From positions 1 to 64,000 of the forward strand of contig JANYKT010000114.1 of assembly GCA_025358085.1 (NCBI GenBank): a stretch of DNA of 64,000 nucleotides, given 5' to 3'. Position numbers and translations under genes: made by a program. Within the stretch, counting starts at the first letter, position 1. Every line of letters starts with the position of its first letter. The DNA is from Deltaproteobacteria bacterium (GTDB lineage: Bacteria; Myxococcota; Myxococcia; Myxococcales; 40CM-4-68-19). Under the pieces are notes generated by a model that saw only the letters and a list, made by a program, of their open reading frames with translations, had not been told where the DNA came from and did no database searches. Positions 51,640 through 60,829 of the stretch are shown here, piece after piece.

Positions 51640-52881
51640 TCAGGGCCGCTCCATCTTGCAAGTGGTCGCCATCGCGGTCTTGGCTCCCTCGATCTTGACG
51701 TCCTCGCGGAATCCGAACTCCGTCGTCCCGTCCGCGCCTAGCTTGACCTTCTTGCCGTCCACCTTTGCGAACGTCGAGACGAACAGCGGCTGGATCGTCT
51801 GGTGGTCTTCCGCCCGCATCTCGATCTCCCCGAAGTAACCCTCGATCTTCATGCCCTCCATCGCCTTGGCCACCTTGACCGGATCGGTGCTCTTCGCCTG
51901 CGTCATCGCTCGGGTCAGCATCTCCAGCTCGACCACCATCGCGGTCGTGTACGGGTCGTCGGTGGGCTTGTACTTCTTCTTGAACGCCTGGATGTGCTTC
52001 ACGCCCTCGGCCGAGGCCTGGTTCGGACCGTAGTAGGTGACAACCTTGACGCGATCGACACCGGCCTCGCCAATGGCGGTCGGCGAACCGATCACGCCCG
52101 CATAGAACGTATAGAAAGTCACCTCGAGCCCCGCGTCCTTGGCCGCACGGATGAGGAGCGCGAGATCGCTGCCCCAGTTTCCCGTGATCACCGTGTCCGC
52201 GCCCGAGGCCTTGATCTTGGCAACGTAGGGCGAGAAGTCCTTCACCTTGGCGAGCGGGTGGAACTCGTCGCCAACGATCTCGACCTTCGGCAGCTTCTCC
52301 TTCAGCAATTCCCTGGCGGTCTTCGAGACCTGGTGCCCGAACGAGTAGTCCTGCCCGATGATGTAGACCTTCTTGATCTTCTTGTCCGAGACCATGGAGC
52401 TCGTGATCGCCTGCAGCTTCATGTCGCTGTTGGCGTCGAAGCGGAAATGCCAGAAGCTGCATTTCGAGTTGGTGAAATCCGGATCGACCGCCGCATAATT
52501 CAGGAAGAGCACCGTCTTGTCCGGAGTGCGCGAGTTGTTCTTCTTGATGGCCTCAATCAGCGCCGCGGCCACGCTCGATCCGTTGCCCTGCGTCACGTAG
52601 TGGATGCCCTCGTCGACCGCCCGGGTGAGCAAGGACGCGCTCTCCTGGGGCGACAGCTTGTTGTCCATCGCGACGACCTCGAGCTTTTGCCCGAGGACTC
52701 CGCCTCGTGCGTTGATCTCCTCGGCGGCGAATTGCAGCTCGCGCAAGCCGTGATCGCCAGTCGCGGCCATCAGACCGGAGAGCGGGTCGATATAGCCAAT
52801 CTTGATCTGGGCGCGAGCTGCTCCGCTCGCGAGCGCAAGTACCACGACCAGGGTCCACGGTAAGAAGCTGCCACGGCGCAT
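51640..52881 (-). CDS. livK: LivK-type periplasmic substrate-binding protein
   Basis: 413 residues from ATG 52881 with a signal peptide (LVVVLALASGAARA). IKIGYIDPLSGLMAATGDHG and VAAALIEAIKKNN, YYGPNQASAEGVKHIQAFKKKY fit the class I periplasmic-binding-protein family for branched-chain amino acids and related acids. It is convergent with livF, 13 bases away. Ligand unknown. Confidence 0.92.
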   Translation of the reverse strand: MRRGSFLPWTLVVVLALASGAARAQIKIGYIDPLSGLMAATGDHGLRELQFAAEEINARGGVLGQKLEVVAMDNKLSPQESASLLTRAVDEGIHYVTQGNGSSVAAALIEAIKKNNSRTPDKTVLFLNYAAVDPDFTNSKCSFWHFRFDANSDMKLQAITSSMVSDKKIKKVYIIGQDYSFGHQVSKTARELLKEKLPKVEIVGDEFHPLAKVKDFSPYVAKIKASGADTVITGNWGSDLALLIRAAKDAGLEVTFYTFYAGVIGSPTAIGEAGVDRVKVVTYYGPNQASAEGVKHIQAFKKKYKPTDDPYTTAMVVELEMLTRAMTQAKSTDPVKVAKAMEGMKIEGYFGEIEMRAEDHQTIQPLFVSTFAKVDGKKVKLGADGTTEFGFREDVKIEGAKTAMATTCKMERP

Positions 52882-52994
52882 GTCCGCCTCTTTATGATGG
52901 GAAGGGGTGTCCAGCTGGACTGGATATCGCAAGCTTCCGGATATTCCAATGCCAGCCAACACTGCAATGCTATCGATTTGATACCCTGGCGCGC

Positions 52995-54217
52995 ATGGAC
53001 TTCGATTATCCGGATCGGACTCTGGCGCTGCGAAACAAGCTGTCCGCGTTCATGGAGGAATTCGTCTATCCCTCCGAGGAGAAATTCTTCGCGGAGGTGG
53101 ACGAGAATCGGCGCCAGGGCAATGCCTGGGTGGCCACCCGGGTCATCGAGGAGCTGAAGAAAAAAGCCCGCGCCCAGGAGTTGTGGAACCTGTGGCTTCC
53201 CCGGTCAGAGCACGGCGCCGGCCTCAACAACCTGGATTACGCGCCCCTCTGCGAGATCATGGGCCGCTCCCCGATTGGGCCCGAGACGTTCAATTGCAGC
53301 GCGCCCGACACCGGCAACATGGAGGTGCTGGTCCGGTATGGCTCGCCCCAGATCCAGGAAAGCGCTGGCTCGGGCCGCTGTTGCGCGGCGAGATCCGCTC
53401 CGGTTTCGCCATGACCGAGCCTGCGGTCGCATCCTCGGACGCGACGAACATCCAGGCCCGCATTGAAAGGGACGGCGACCACTACGTGCTCAACGCCCGC
53501 AAGTGGTGGACCTCGGGCGGAAATGACCCGCGCTGCGCGGTGCTCATCTTCATGGGCAAGACGAACCCGGAAGATCCCAATCGGCACCGCCAACAGTCGA
53601 TGATCGTGGTGCCGATGAACACCGCGGGAGTCAAAGTAGTGCGGCACCTCCCGGTGTTCGGCTACGACGACGCGCCGCATGGGCACGCCGAGATCGCGTT
53701 CGAAAACGTGCGCGTTCCCAAGGACCACCTGCTGCTCGGCGAAGGCCGCGGCTTCGAGATCGCGCAAGGCCGTCTGGGCCCCGGCCGGATCCATCACTGC
53801 ATGCGGCTCATCGGCGTGGCGGAGCGCGCGCTGGAAAAGATGTGCCGCCGCACCCTGGGCCGGGTCGCCTTCGGCCGCCCCATTGCCGAGCAGACCGTGA
53901 CGCGGGAGCGCATCGCTGACGCGCGGATCCTGATCGACTCGACCCGCCTTCTGGTGCTGAACGCAGCCGACAAAATGGACCGCCTGGGCAACAAGGTCTC
54001 CGCGAAAGAGATCGCGATGATCAAGGTCGCGGCGCCGATCATGGCCTGCCAGATCCTCGACTGGGCCATCCAGGCGCACGGCGCCGCCGGGGTCTGCGAC
54101 GACTTCGGCCTTGCCCAGGCCTACGCGCACGCCCGCACGCTGCGCCTCGCCGACGGTCCGGACGAAGTGCATCGCAACCAGATCGGGAAGCTCGAGCTGG
54201 CGCGATACCGGACATGA
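52995..54217 (+). pseudogene. ACAD10/11-like (LvaC-like) acyl-CoA dehydrogenase with one-base frameshift
   Basis: The first frame (52995 to about 53358) gives [20 protein letters not shown] through [15 protein letters not shown]. The rest (from about 53361, [20 protein letters not shown] to [11 protein letters not shown]) is in the next frame. The expected continuation [10 protein letters not shown] is restored if a four-A run (GAAAAG) had lost one A at 53358-53361 (now GAAAG). All other family elements are present: [39 protein letters not shown]. The missing base is either a real mutation or a homopolymer sequencing error. Adjacent genes encode an APH-like kinase and an SDR. Confidence 0.85.
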
Positions 54218-54256
54218 CGGCACCGGGCTAAATCAAAGCTCGCGGTTCGGGCGCGT

Positions 54257-54964
54257 TCATCCGCGCAACCTGCCGTCGCGGAGGCTGGGCACGACGTCGA
54301 AGCAGCTCTTCCGCGCGGCGAAGCGGACTTCCGCCTCGAGCCCCCGCGAAGCCATCATCCTGCCCAGCGCGCTCTGCGAGAGGACCTCCACCGCGTCGGC
54401 GCCATCGTGCAGGAGGAGAGCCGCCCGGGCCGCGTCGCTGAGATCGTGCTCGCGCGAGAAGAGCGAGATCAGGTACCCGGCGCCATAAAAGTCCTCGAGG
54501 TTGAAGCTGCCTCCCGAGCCCGCGCAGACGATGAGCACCGTCTGATCCGTGAAGCTGCGCTCGATCAGCTGAACGACCGCTTCGCCGTTGACCAGCGCGC
54601 CAGCGAAGACGTGGTCCGCCTCCACGGCCTTGCGCAGCGCCACCGTGCCATTGGTGGTCGAATAGATAACGGTCTTGCCGCGCAGGTCCTCCCGGAGAAG
54701 AGCCAGCGGCGTCGGGTGCGAGAAGCCATCGAGGGTGCTCGCGTTCAGTTCGCCCGAGAGCAGGAACGAGCCAACCGCACGACCGCGCGCCTCGAGCAGC
54801 GCCGCGGGGCCGTCCAGAGTGGGTATTACTTCGGCAGCGCCGTGCTCCAGCGCGGTCACGATGCTGGAGGTCGCAAAGAGCACGTCGAGAACGACGACGA
54901 CCTTGCCCGGCAGCCGCTCGCCATCGAGCTCCTCCTTTTTCAGCAGGACGTGGATCTTGGCCAT
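54257..54964 (-). CDS. comB: ComB-family phosphatase (2-phosphosulfolactate phosphatase-like)
   Basis: 235 residues. VLDVLFATSSIVTALEHGA, GKTVIYSTTNGTVALRKA and LIVCAGSGGSFNLEDFYGAGYL are the conserved blocks of ComB, an Mg2+-dependent phosphatase first known from coenzyme M synthesis. No other coenzyme M gene is present, so its bacterial substrate is probably another phosphorylated hydroxy acid. It lies 23 bases downstream of the APH-like kinase gene on the same strand, which suggests linked kinase and phosphatase functions. Confidence 0.85.
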   Translation of the reverse strand: MAKIHVLLKKEELDGERLPGKVVVVLDVLFATSSIVTALEHGAAEVIPTLDGPAALLEARGRAVGSFLLSGELNASTLDGFSHPTPLALLREDLRGKTVIYSTTNGTVALRKAVEADHVFAGALVNGEAVVQLIERSFTDQTVLIVCAGSGGSFNLEDFYGAGYLISLFSREHDLSDAARAALLLHDGADAVEVLSQSALGRMMASRGLEAEVRFAARKSCFDVVPSLRDGRLRG

Positions 54965-54987
54965 GGTCTGGAGTCCGCGCGCTTCCG

Positions 54988-56085
54988 TCAGCCCAGCCCG
55001 TGGATACGACCCTTGTCGATCGCGCGGGCCGCCTGGGCGCTGAGCAACCGCACTGACTGGAGCAGGGTCCCGAAGCGAGGGTCGCGCGTCTTGCCCTCGA
55101 CGAAGCGCTTGTAGATCTGCTGCAGGATGACGGCGATCTTGAAGAGCGCGAAGACGTAATAGAAGAGGACGCTCGCGGGCACGCGTCCGGTGCGCTGCGC
55201 ATAGCGCGCGACGATCTGTACCCGCGAGAGGCTGCCGCGCAGGAAAGTCGGGCCGTAGGGCCGGGCGCGGAACTCGCGCGGATCATCGGGATCGATCCAG
55301 TAACCGAGCAGACCACCCAGGTCCATCAGCGGATCGCCGATGGTCGCCATTTCCCAGTCGAGCACCGCGCAGATGCGCGAGACATCCTTCGGGTCGAACA
55401 TGACGTTGTCGTATTTGTAGTCGTTGTGAATCAGCGCCGGCTGGCTCTCGGCTGGCAGGTTCGCGGCAAGCCAGGACGCCGCGGAATCGACTTCGGGGAT
55501 CTCGTTGGTTTTCGCCTTCGCATAGCGATCGGTCCAGCCCTGGACCTGGCGCGGGACGTAACCGTGCGGGTGGCCCAGCGACGAGAGGCCCGCAGCGTTG
55601 AAGTTCACCGCGTGCAGGTCGGCGAGGTTGTCGACCAGCGCAGTCGAGCATTGGCGCAGCACCTCGGGCGTAAAAGCCACGCCAGGCGGAGGCGTCTCCC
55701 CGCGGAAGACAATGCCCTCGACGCGCTCCATCAGATAGAACCGGGCGCCCAGCACCTGCTCGTCCTCGCAGAAGGCGATCGGCCTCGGAGCCTTGGGATA
55801 GAACCCCTGCACTGCGGAGAGAATGGTGAACTCCCGCTTCATGTCGTGCGCGCTCTTGACCGTGACGCCGAACGGCGGCCGCCGCAGCACCGCGGATCGA
55901 GGGCCCATCTGCACCAGGTAAGTCAGGTTTGAGTGCCCCCGCTGGAACTGCAGGACCGTGATGGGTCCGGTTTTCCCCGGAAAGCTCCGCTCCAGAAAGG
56001 GGCGAAGCCGCTCGGTGTCGAGCCGCTCGTCCGCCCGCGTCTCCGACGGCTCGTCCAGGATCAAGACTTCCGCTGCTTCGCTCAC
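54988..56085 (-). CDS. APH-like phosphotransferase of the ACAD10/11 N-terminal (LvaA-like) type
   Basis: 365 residues from GTG 56085, chosen for GGAGGAAG 5 bases upstream. Kinase-like motifs: QFQRGHSNLTYLV, VLRRPPFGV, LIHNDYKYDNVMF (catalytic loop H-x-D-x-x-x-x-N) and AVLDWEMATIGDPLMDLG (metal-binding D). Such kinases pair with acyl-CoA dehydrogenases; in mammals the two are fused (ACAD10/11), and in Pseudomonas LvaA phosphorylates 4-hydroxyacyl-CoA. An acyl-CoA dehydrogenase and an SDR lie on either side here. Confidence 0.88.
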   Translation of the reverse strand: MSEAAEVLILDEPSETRADERLDTERLRPFLERSFPGKTGPITVLQFQRGHSNLTYLVQMGPRSAVLRRPPFGVTVKSAHDMKREFTILSAVQGFYPKAPRPIAFCEDEQVLGARFYLMERVEGIVFRGETPPPGVAFTPEVLRQCSTALVDNLADLHAVNFNAAGLSSLGHPHGYVPRQVQGWTDRYAKAKTNEIPEVDSAASWLAANLPAESQPALIHNDYKYDNVMFDPKDVSRICAVLDWEMATIGDPLMDLGGLLGYWIDPDDPREFRARPYGPTFLRGSLSRVQIVARYAQRTGRVPASVLFYYVFALFKIAVILQQIYKRFVEGKTRDPRFGTLLQSVRLLSAQAARAIDKGRIHGLG

Positions 56086-56166
56086 GCGAACTTCCTCCCT
56101 CCCGCGGTTCAAGCTTGTCAAGGGCCCGCATGCCAGTCTCACGAAAGGGTGTTAGAGGCCCTTTTC

Positions 56167-56943
56167 ATGAGCTTGAAAAAGCTATTCGACCTCAGCGGAC
56201 GTAGCGCTCTGATCACCGGCGGCTCACGAGGTCTGGGATTGCAGATCGCCGAGACGCTGGGCGAGCTGGGCGCGCGGGTCGCGCTGACGGCGCGCAAAGC
56301 GGGCGAGCTTGCGGATGCGGCGGCGCATCTCAAGACGCTCGGGATCGAGGCGCTCGCCTTCCCCGCCGATCTCTCCGAGCCCGCGCAGGTCGACGCTACC
56401 GTCCGCAAGGTGATCGAGGCGATGGGCCCCATCGACATCCTGATCAACAACGCCGGCGCCAGCTGGGGGGCGCCGATGGTCGATCATCCACTCGAGGCCT
56501 GGAACAAGGTGATGAACCTCAACCTCACCGCGCTGTTCCTCGTCAGCCAATCGGTCGGCAAGCGCTGCATGGTGCCGCGGCGCAAGGGCAAGATCGTCAA
56601 CGTCGCCTCGATCGCCGGTTTGAAGGGCAGCGACGCAAGCTACATGGCGACCATCGGCTACAACACCAGCAAGGGTGGCGTGGTGAATTTCACGCGCGCG
56701 CTCGCGGCCGAGTGGGCGCAGCACGACATCAACGTCAACGCCATCGCGCCCGGCTTCTTTCCCACCAGGATGACCAAGGGGCTCCTCGCCACCGCGGGGG
56801 ATCAGATCGTCGCCGGCTGCCCGCTCAAGCGCGTTGGCGGTCCCGAGGACCTCAAGGGAGTGACAGCGCTGCTGGCCTCCGACGCCGGCTCTTTCATCAC
56901 CGGGCAGATCATCGCCGTTGACGGCGGCGTGATGGCGGTCTGA
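56167..56943 (+). CDS. Short-chain dehydrogenase/reductase
   Basis: 258 residues from ATG 56167. TGGSRGLGLQIA (NAD(P)-binding), NNAGAS, VASIAGLKG with catalytic Ser, Y-x-x-x-K as YNTSKGG, and FITGQIIAVDGG. Classical SDR, FabG/LvaD-like; it may act on a 3- or 4-hydroxy/keto acyl-CoA. Divergent from the APH-like kinase gene; the hotdog thioesterase gene follows 1 base after its stop. Confidence 0.92.
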   Translation: MSLKKLFDLSGRSALITGGSRGLGLQIAETLGELGARVALTARKAGELADAAAHLKTLGIEALAFPADLSEPAQVDATVRKVIEAMGPIDILINNAGASWGAPMVDHPLEAWNKVMNLNLTALFLVSQSVGKRCMVPRRKGKIVNVASIAGLKGSDASYMATIGYNTSKGGVVNFTRALAAEWAQHDINVNAIAPGFFPTRMTKGLLATAGDQIVAGCPLKRVGGPEDLKGVTALLASDAGSFITGQIIAVDGGVMAV

Positions 56944-56944
56944 G

Positions 56945-57355
56945 GTGGCGACCGTCACCGTCTCGGAGGCCGTTGGCCATCCTGTTCCCTTCGCGGAGCT
57001 GCTCGGCCTGGAGGTCACCGAGCGTGGAGCCGGCAGCGCACGAGCCGAGCTCGCGCTGCGCCCCGAGCACATGAACAGCTGGGACGTCGCGCATGGCGGC
57101 GTGGTGATGACCCTGGCGGACGTCGACCCGGCCGTGGCGGCGCGCACCTTGGACGCATCCGCGAGCGGCGCCATCACGGTCGGGATGAACCTGACGTTCA
57201 TCGGCACGGGCAAAGGCCGCCTGATCGCGGACGCGCGCTGTCTTCGCTACGGAGCCTCGCTGGCGTTCTGCGAAGGCGAGATCCGCGACGGCGACAGCAC
57301 CCTGGTCACGAAAGCGGTGGGAACTTTCAATGTGCGGCGCGGGAAAGGGCGATGA
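56945..57355 (+). CDS. PaaI-type hotdog thioesterase
   Basis: 136 residues from GTG 56945. Hotdog features: MNSWDVAHGGVVMTLADV (H-G-G-x-x-x-x-L-x-D), NLTFIGTGKGRLIADARCL and FCEGEIRDGDSTLVTKAVGTF. Predicted acyl-CoA thioesterase, probably relieving trapped acyl-CoA intermediates. The stop overlaps the start of the remnant that follows (ATGA). Confidence 0.88.
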   Translation: MATVTVSEAVGHPVPFAELLGLEVTERGAGSARAELALRPEHMNSWDVAHGGVVMTLADVDPAVAARTLDASASGAITVGMNLTFIGTGKGRLIADARCLRYGASLAFCEGEIRDGDSTLVTKAVGTFNVRRGKGR

Positions 57356-57540
57356 CGATCAAAAACAATCAGCCGCTCCTGGCGCGGCGGCCGGCGGGCC
57401 GGTGGAGGAGAGCCACTTCCGCTTGGTCGAGACAACGGTATTAGCGCTCGAGGACGGAAAGTTGCTGGTCAAGGTCCACTACCTCTCGCTCGACCCGCAT
57501 GCGAGGGCGATGGACGACGCGAAGCTCTACGCGGTCGTGA
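57352..57540 (+). pseudogene. N-terminal remnant of a PTGR/CurA-like NADP-dependent oxidoreductase
   Basis: Starts ATG 57352 (MTIKNNQPLLARRPAGR), then the frame is lost near 57401, where one G is missing. The next frame continues VEESHFRLVETTV, LLVKVHYLSLDPHARA and MDDAKLYAV, the recognisable N terminus of this MDR subfamily. After about 60 residues similarity ends abruptly at about 57534, close to the 3' end of the convergent thiolase gene. The remaining roughly 270 residues are absent. Confidence 0.75.
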
Positions 57541-57562
57541 CGTGCGTGACCTTGTGTCGCTT

Positions 57563-58741
57563 TCAAGCCACCTCGAAGAGCCCCGCGGCGCCCATGCCGC
57601 CGCCGATGCACATGGTCACGACCACGAACTTGACCCCGCGCCGCTTGCCTTCGATCAGCGCGTGGCCCACCAGGCGCGCGCCCGAAGTGCCGTACGGATG
57701 GCCGACCGCGATGGCGCCGCCGTCGACATTGAGCTTGTCGTCGGGGATGCCGAGCCGGTCGCGGCAGTAGATCACCTGCACCGCGAAAGCCTCGTTCAGC
57801 TCCCAGAGTCCGATGTCCTGCAGCTTCACGCCGGTCCGCTCGAGCAGCCGGGGCACCGCGAAGGCCGGACCGATGCCCATCTCGTCCGGCTCGCAGCCCG
57901 CCACGGCGAAGCCGCGAAAGATGCCGAGCGGCTTGAGGCCGCGCTGCTCGGCGAGCTTCGCGTCCATCACCACGCAGGCCGAGGCGACGTCGGAGAACTG
58001 GCTCGCATTTCCGGCCGCGATCACTCCGCCCGGCATGGCCGGCTTGATCCTCGAGACTCCTTCCAGCGTCGTGTCTTTGCGAATTCCTTCGTCGGATGAA
58101 AGCGTGACTTCCCGGGTGGAGAGCCGGCCGGAGTCCTTGTCGGCGACTCCCATCCTCGTCACAAACGGCACGATCTCGTCCTGGAACCGCCCCGCTTCCT
58201 GCGCTGCCGCGGCACGCTGCTGGCTGCGGGCGCCGTATTCATCCTGCTTCTCGCGCGAGATACCGTACCGCTTGGCCACGTTCTCCGCGGTCTGCAGCAT
58301 GCTGTCGTAGATGGCCGGCTTGTGCTCGAGCAGCCAGGGGTCGCGCGACATGTGGCGGTTGCCTTCGTTCTGCACGCAGGAAATCGACTCGACTCCACCG
58401 GCGACCAGTACCGGCACCCGGTCGACGATCACCCGCTGCGCCGCCATGGCAATGGACTGCAGCCCCGACGAGCAGAAGCGGTTCACGGTGGTGCCGGCGC
58501 AAGTCACCGGCAGCCCGGCTCGCAGCACAATTTGCCGGGCGATGTTTCCGCCGGTGGTTCCTTCGGGGAGCGCGCAGCCCATGATCACATCCTCGACCTC
58601 GGCGGGATCGATCCCTGCCCGCTCGACGGCGGCGCGGACCACGTGGCCGCCGAGCGTTGCGCCGTGGGTCATGTTGAGCGCGCCCTTCCACGACTTGGCG
58701 AGGCCGGTGCGGGCGGTGGAGAGAATCACTGCGTCCGTCAT
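57563..58741 (-). CDS. Acetyl-CoA acyltransferase (thiolase)
   Basis: 392 residues. Active-site Cys in [17 protein letters not shown], the general-base His in [17 protein letters not shown] and the second Cys in [16 protein letters not shown]. Catalyses the last step of beta-oxidation. Directly follows the hydratase/dehydrogenase gene with no gap; last gene of a four-gene minus-strand operon. Confidence 0.95.
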   Translation of the reverse strand: MTDAVILSTARTGLAKSWKGALNMTHGATLGGHVVRAAVERAGIDPAEVEDVIMGCALPEGTTGGNIARQIVLRAGLPVTCAGTTVNRFCSSGLQSIAMAAQRVIVDRVPVLVAGGVESISCVQNEGNRHMSRDPWLLEHKPAIYDSMLQTAENVAKRYGISREKQDEYGARSQQRAAAAQEAGRFQDEIVPFVTRMGVADKDSGRLSTREVTLSSDEGIRKDTTLEGVSRIKPAMPGGVIAAGNASQFSDVASACVVMDAKLAEQRGLKPLGIFRGFAVAGCEPDEMGIGPAFAVPRLLERTGVKLQDIGLWELNEAFAVQVIYCRDRLGIPDDKLNVDGGAIAVGHPYGTSGARLVGHALIEGKRRGVKFVVVTMCIGGGMGAAGLFEVA

Positions 58742-60829
58742 CTAGTCTCTCCCGTTGAAGGTCGCGCCTTGCGCGGCGAGCCTGGAAAGCAGCGGCGCCG
58801 GCGTCCAGAAGCCGGGGACCGCTCGCGGATTGGCCGCGAACCGCTTCATCGCGCGCTCGACGTTGAACAAGCCAACGGAGTCCGCATAGAACATGGGGCC
58901 GCCGCGCGAGGACGGAAAGCCGTAGCCTGCCAGATAAACAAGGTCGATGTCCGAGGCGCGCTGGGCGATGCCTTCGTCCAGGATCCGCGCGCCCTCGTTG
59001 ACGAGCGCGAAGATGCAGCGCTGGACGATCTCCTCGTCGGAGATCTTGCGCCGCTCGATTCCGGCCTCTTTCGAGTACGCCACAATCAAGTCCTCCACCA
59101 GCGGGTCCGGAATCGCGTCGCGCTTGCCCGGCTCGTAGCGATACCAGCCGACGGAAGTCTTCTGTCCAAAGCGCCCCAGTTCGCAGAGGCGATCGGCGAT
59201 GACCTCGCGCCTGGCACCGGGATTCTCGGCATAGCGGCGCTTGCGAATGGACCAACTGATGTCGCCGCCGGCCAGGTCGCTGACGCGGAGCGGGCCCATC
59301 GCCATGCCGAAGCTCTCCATCGCTCGATCAATCTGCTTCGGCAGCGCGCCTTCTTCGAGGAGCGCCAGCGCCTGACCGGCATAGCGCGCAAGCATCCGGT
59401 TGCCGATGAAGCCATCACAGACGCCGGAGATCACGCCTGTCTTTTTGATCTTTTTGGACAGCGCCATGGCCGTGGCGAGCACGTCTTTCGACGTCTTCTT
59501 TCCGCGCACGATCTCGAGCAGCTTCATGACGTTCGCGGGGCTGAAAAAGTGGGTGCCAATCACGTCCTGCGGGCGCCCGGTGAAAGCGGCGATCTTGTCC
59601 ACGTCCAGCGTTGACGTATTGCTTGCCAGGATGGCGCCCTGCTTCATCACCTCGTCCAGCTTCTTGAAGACAGTCTCCTTGACCCCGATTTCTTCGAACA
59701 CAGCCTCGATGACGATGTAGGCTTGCGCGAGGTCCGCGTAGTTGAGCGTCGGCGTGATCAGCCCCAGGCGCTCCTGCACCTGCGCCGCGGTGAGCTTTCC
59801 CTTCTTCGCGCTCGCCTCGTAGTTCTTGCGAATGGTGACGACGCCCTTGTCGAGCGCCTCCTGCTGCATCTCGAGCAGCGTCACCGGAATGCCGGCGTTG
59901 GCGAAGTTCATTGCGATACCGCCGCCCATGGTGCCCGCGCCAATCACCGCCGCTGCCGCGATTGGCCGCGTCTTCGTGTCCTCGGGAACGTCGGGGATGC
60001 GTGAGGCCGCGCGCTCGGCGAAGAAGGCGTGCCGGAGCGCCGCCGACTCGGGCGTCTGGATCAATTGCATGAAGAGCTCGCGCTCCAACCTGATGCCTTC
60101 GTCAAACGGCATTGACACCGCGGCCGCAACCGCCTCGATGCATTTCGCCGGGGCCGGCGCTCCCTTGGCGACAGCCGCCACCAGGTTGCGCGCGAAGCCG
60201 AAGAAGGCGTCCGCGCCGGGATAGTGCAGCGGCAAATCGCGCACCAGCTTGAGCGGGTGTCCCTCTACTTTTCTGGCGAAGGCCACGGCGCCGCGGAGCA
60301 GATCTGCTTCAATCATTTCGTCGACAAGTCCTTTGAGTTGCTCCGATGGTACTGCCGCGCCCGAGAGGATCATGTTGAGTGCAGTCTCGACCCCAACCAG
60401 CCGCGGCAGGCGCTGCGTGCCGCCCGCCCCGGGCAAAAGACCCAGCTTCACTTCGGGCAGCGCAATCTGCGCACCCGCCAGCGCGACCCGGTAATGACAG
60501 GCCAGGGCGACCTCCAGGCCGCCTCCCATGCAGACACCATGTATCGCCGCGACTACCGGCTTCTTGCTCTGCTCGATGGCGGTGATGAGCGTGCGCACCG
60601 TCGGCTCCGCCAACGCCTTCGGGGTGTCGAACTCCTTGATGTCCGCTCCCCCGGAGAACATCTTGCCCGCACCGATCAGGACGATGGAGCGGATGGCCGG
60701 ATCTGCCGCGGCCTTGTCGAGCCCCGCGAGGATCCCGGCGCGCAGGCCGTGACCGAGCCCGTTGACAGGTGGATTGCTCATCGTGATGACGGCTGTCGCG
60801 CCGTCGGTCGAATAGATCGCCTCGCTCAT
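58742..60829 (-). CDS. Enoyl-CoA hydratase / 3-hydroxyacyl-CoA dehydrogenase fusion (FadB/FadJ-like)
   Basis: 695 residues. The N-terminal crotonase domain (1 to about 190) includes [20 protein letters not shown] and [20 protein letters not shown], with both catalytic Glu positions. The middle Rossmann domain starts near 290 ([21 protein letters not shown]), followed by [31 protein letters not shown] and the C-terminal helical domain, ending in the [17 protein letters not shown] repeat. It hydrates enoyl-CoA and oxidises 3-hydroxyacyl-CoA. The ATG overlaps the upstream gene (ATGA). Confidence 0.95.
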   Translation of the reverse strand: MSEAIYSTDGATAVITMSNPPVNGLGHGLRAGILAGLDKAAADPAIRSIVLIGAGKMFSGGADIKEFDTPKALAEPTVRTLITAIEQSKKPVVAAIHGVCMGGGLEVALACHYRVALAGAQIALPEVKLGLLPGAGGTQRLPRLVGVETALNMILSGAAVPSEQLKGLVDEMIEADLLRGAVAFARKVEGHPLKLVRDLPLHYPGADAFFGFARNLVAAVAKGAPAPAKCIEAVAAAVSMPFDEGIRLERELFMQLIQTPESAALRHAFFAERAASRIPDVPEDTKTRPIAAAAVIGAGTMGGGIAMNFANAGIPVTLLEMQQEALDKGVVTIRKNYEASAKKGKLTAAQVQERLGLITPTLNYADLAQAYIVIEAVFEEIGVKETVFKKLDEVMKQGAILASNTSTLDVDKIAAFTGRPQDVIGTHFFSPANVMKLLEIVRGKKTSKDVLATAMALSKKIKKTGVISGVCDGFIGNRMLARYAGQALALLEEGALPKQIDRAMESFGMAMGPLRVSDLAGGDISWSIRKRRYAENPGARREVIADRLCELGRFGQKTSVGWYRYEPGKRDAIPDPLVEDLIVAYSKEAGIERRKISDEEIVQRCIFALVNEGARILDEGIAQRASDIDLVYLAGYGFPSSRGGPMFYADSVGLFNVERAMKRFAANPRAVPGFWTPAPLLSRLAAQGATFNGRD

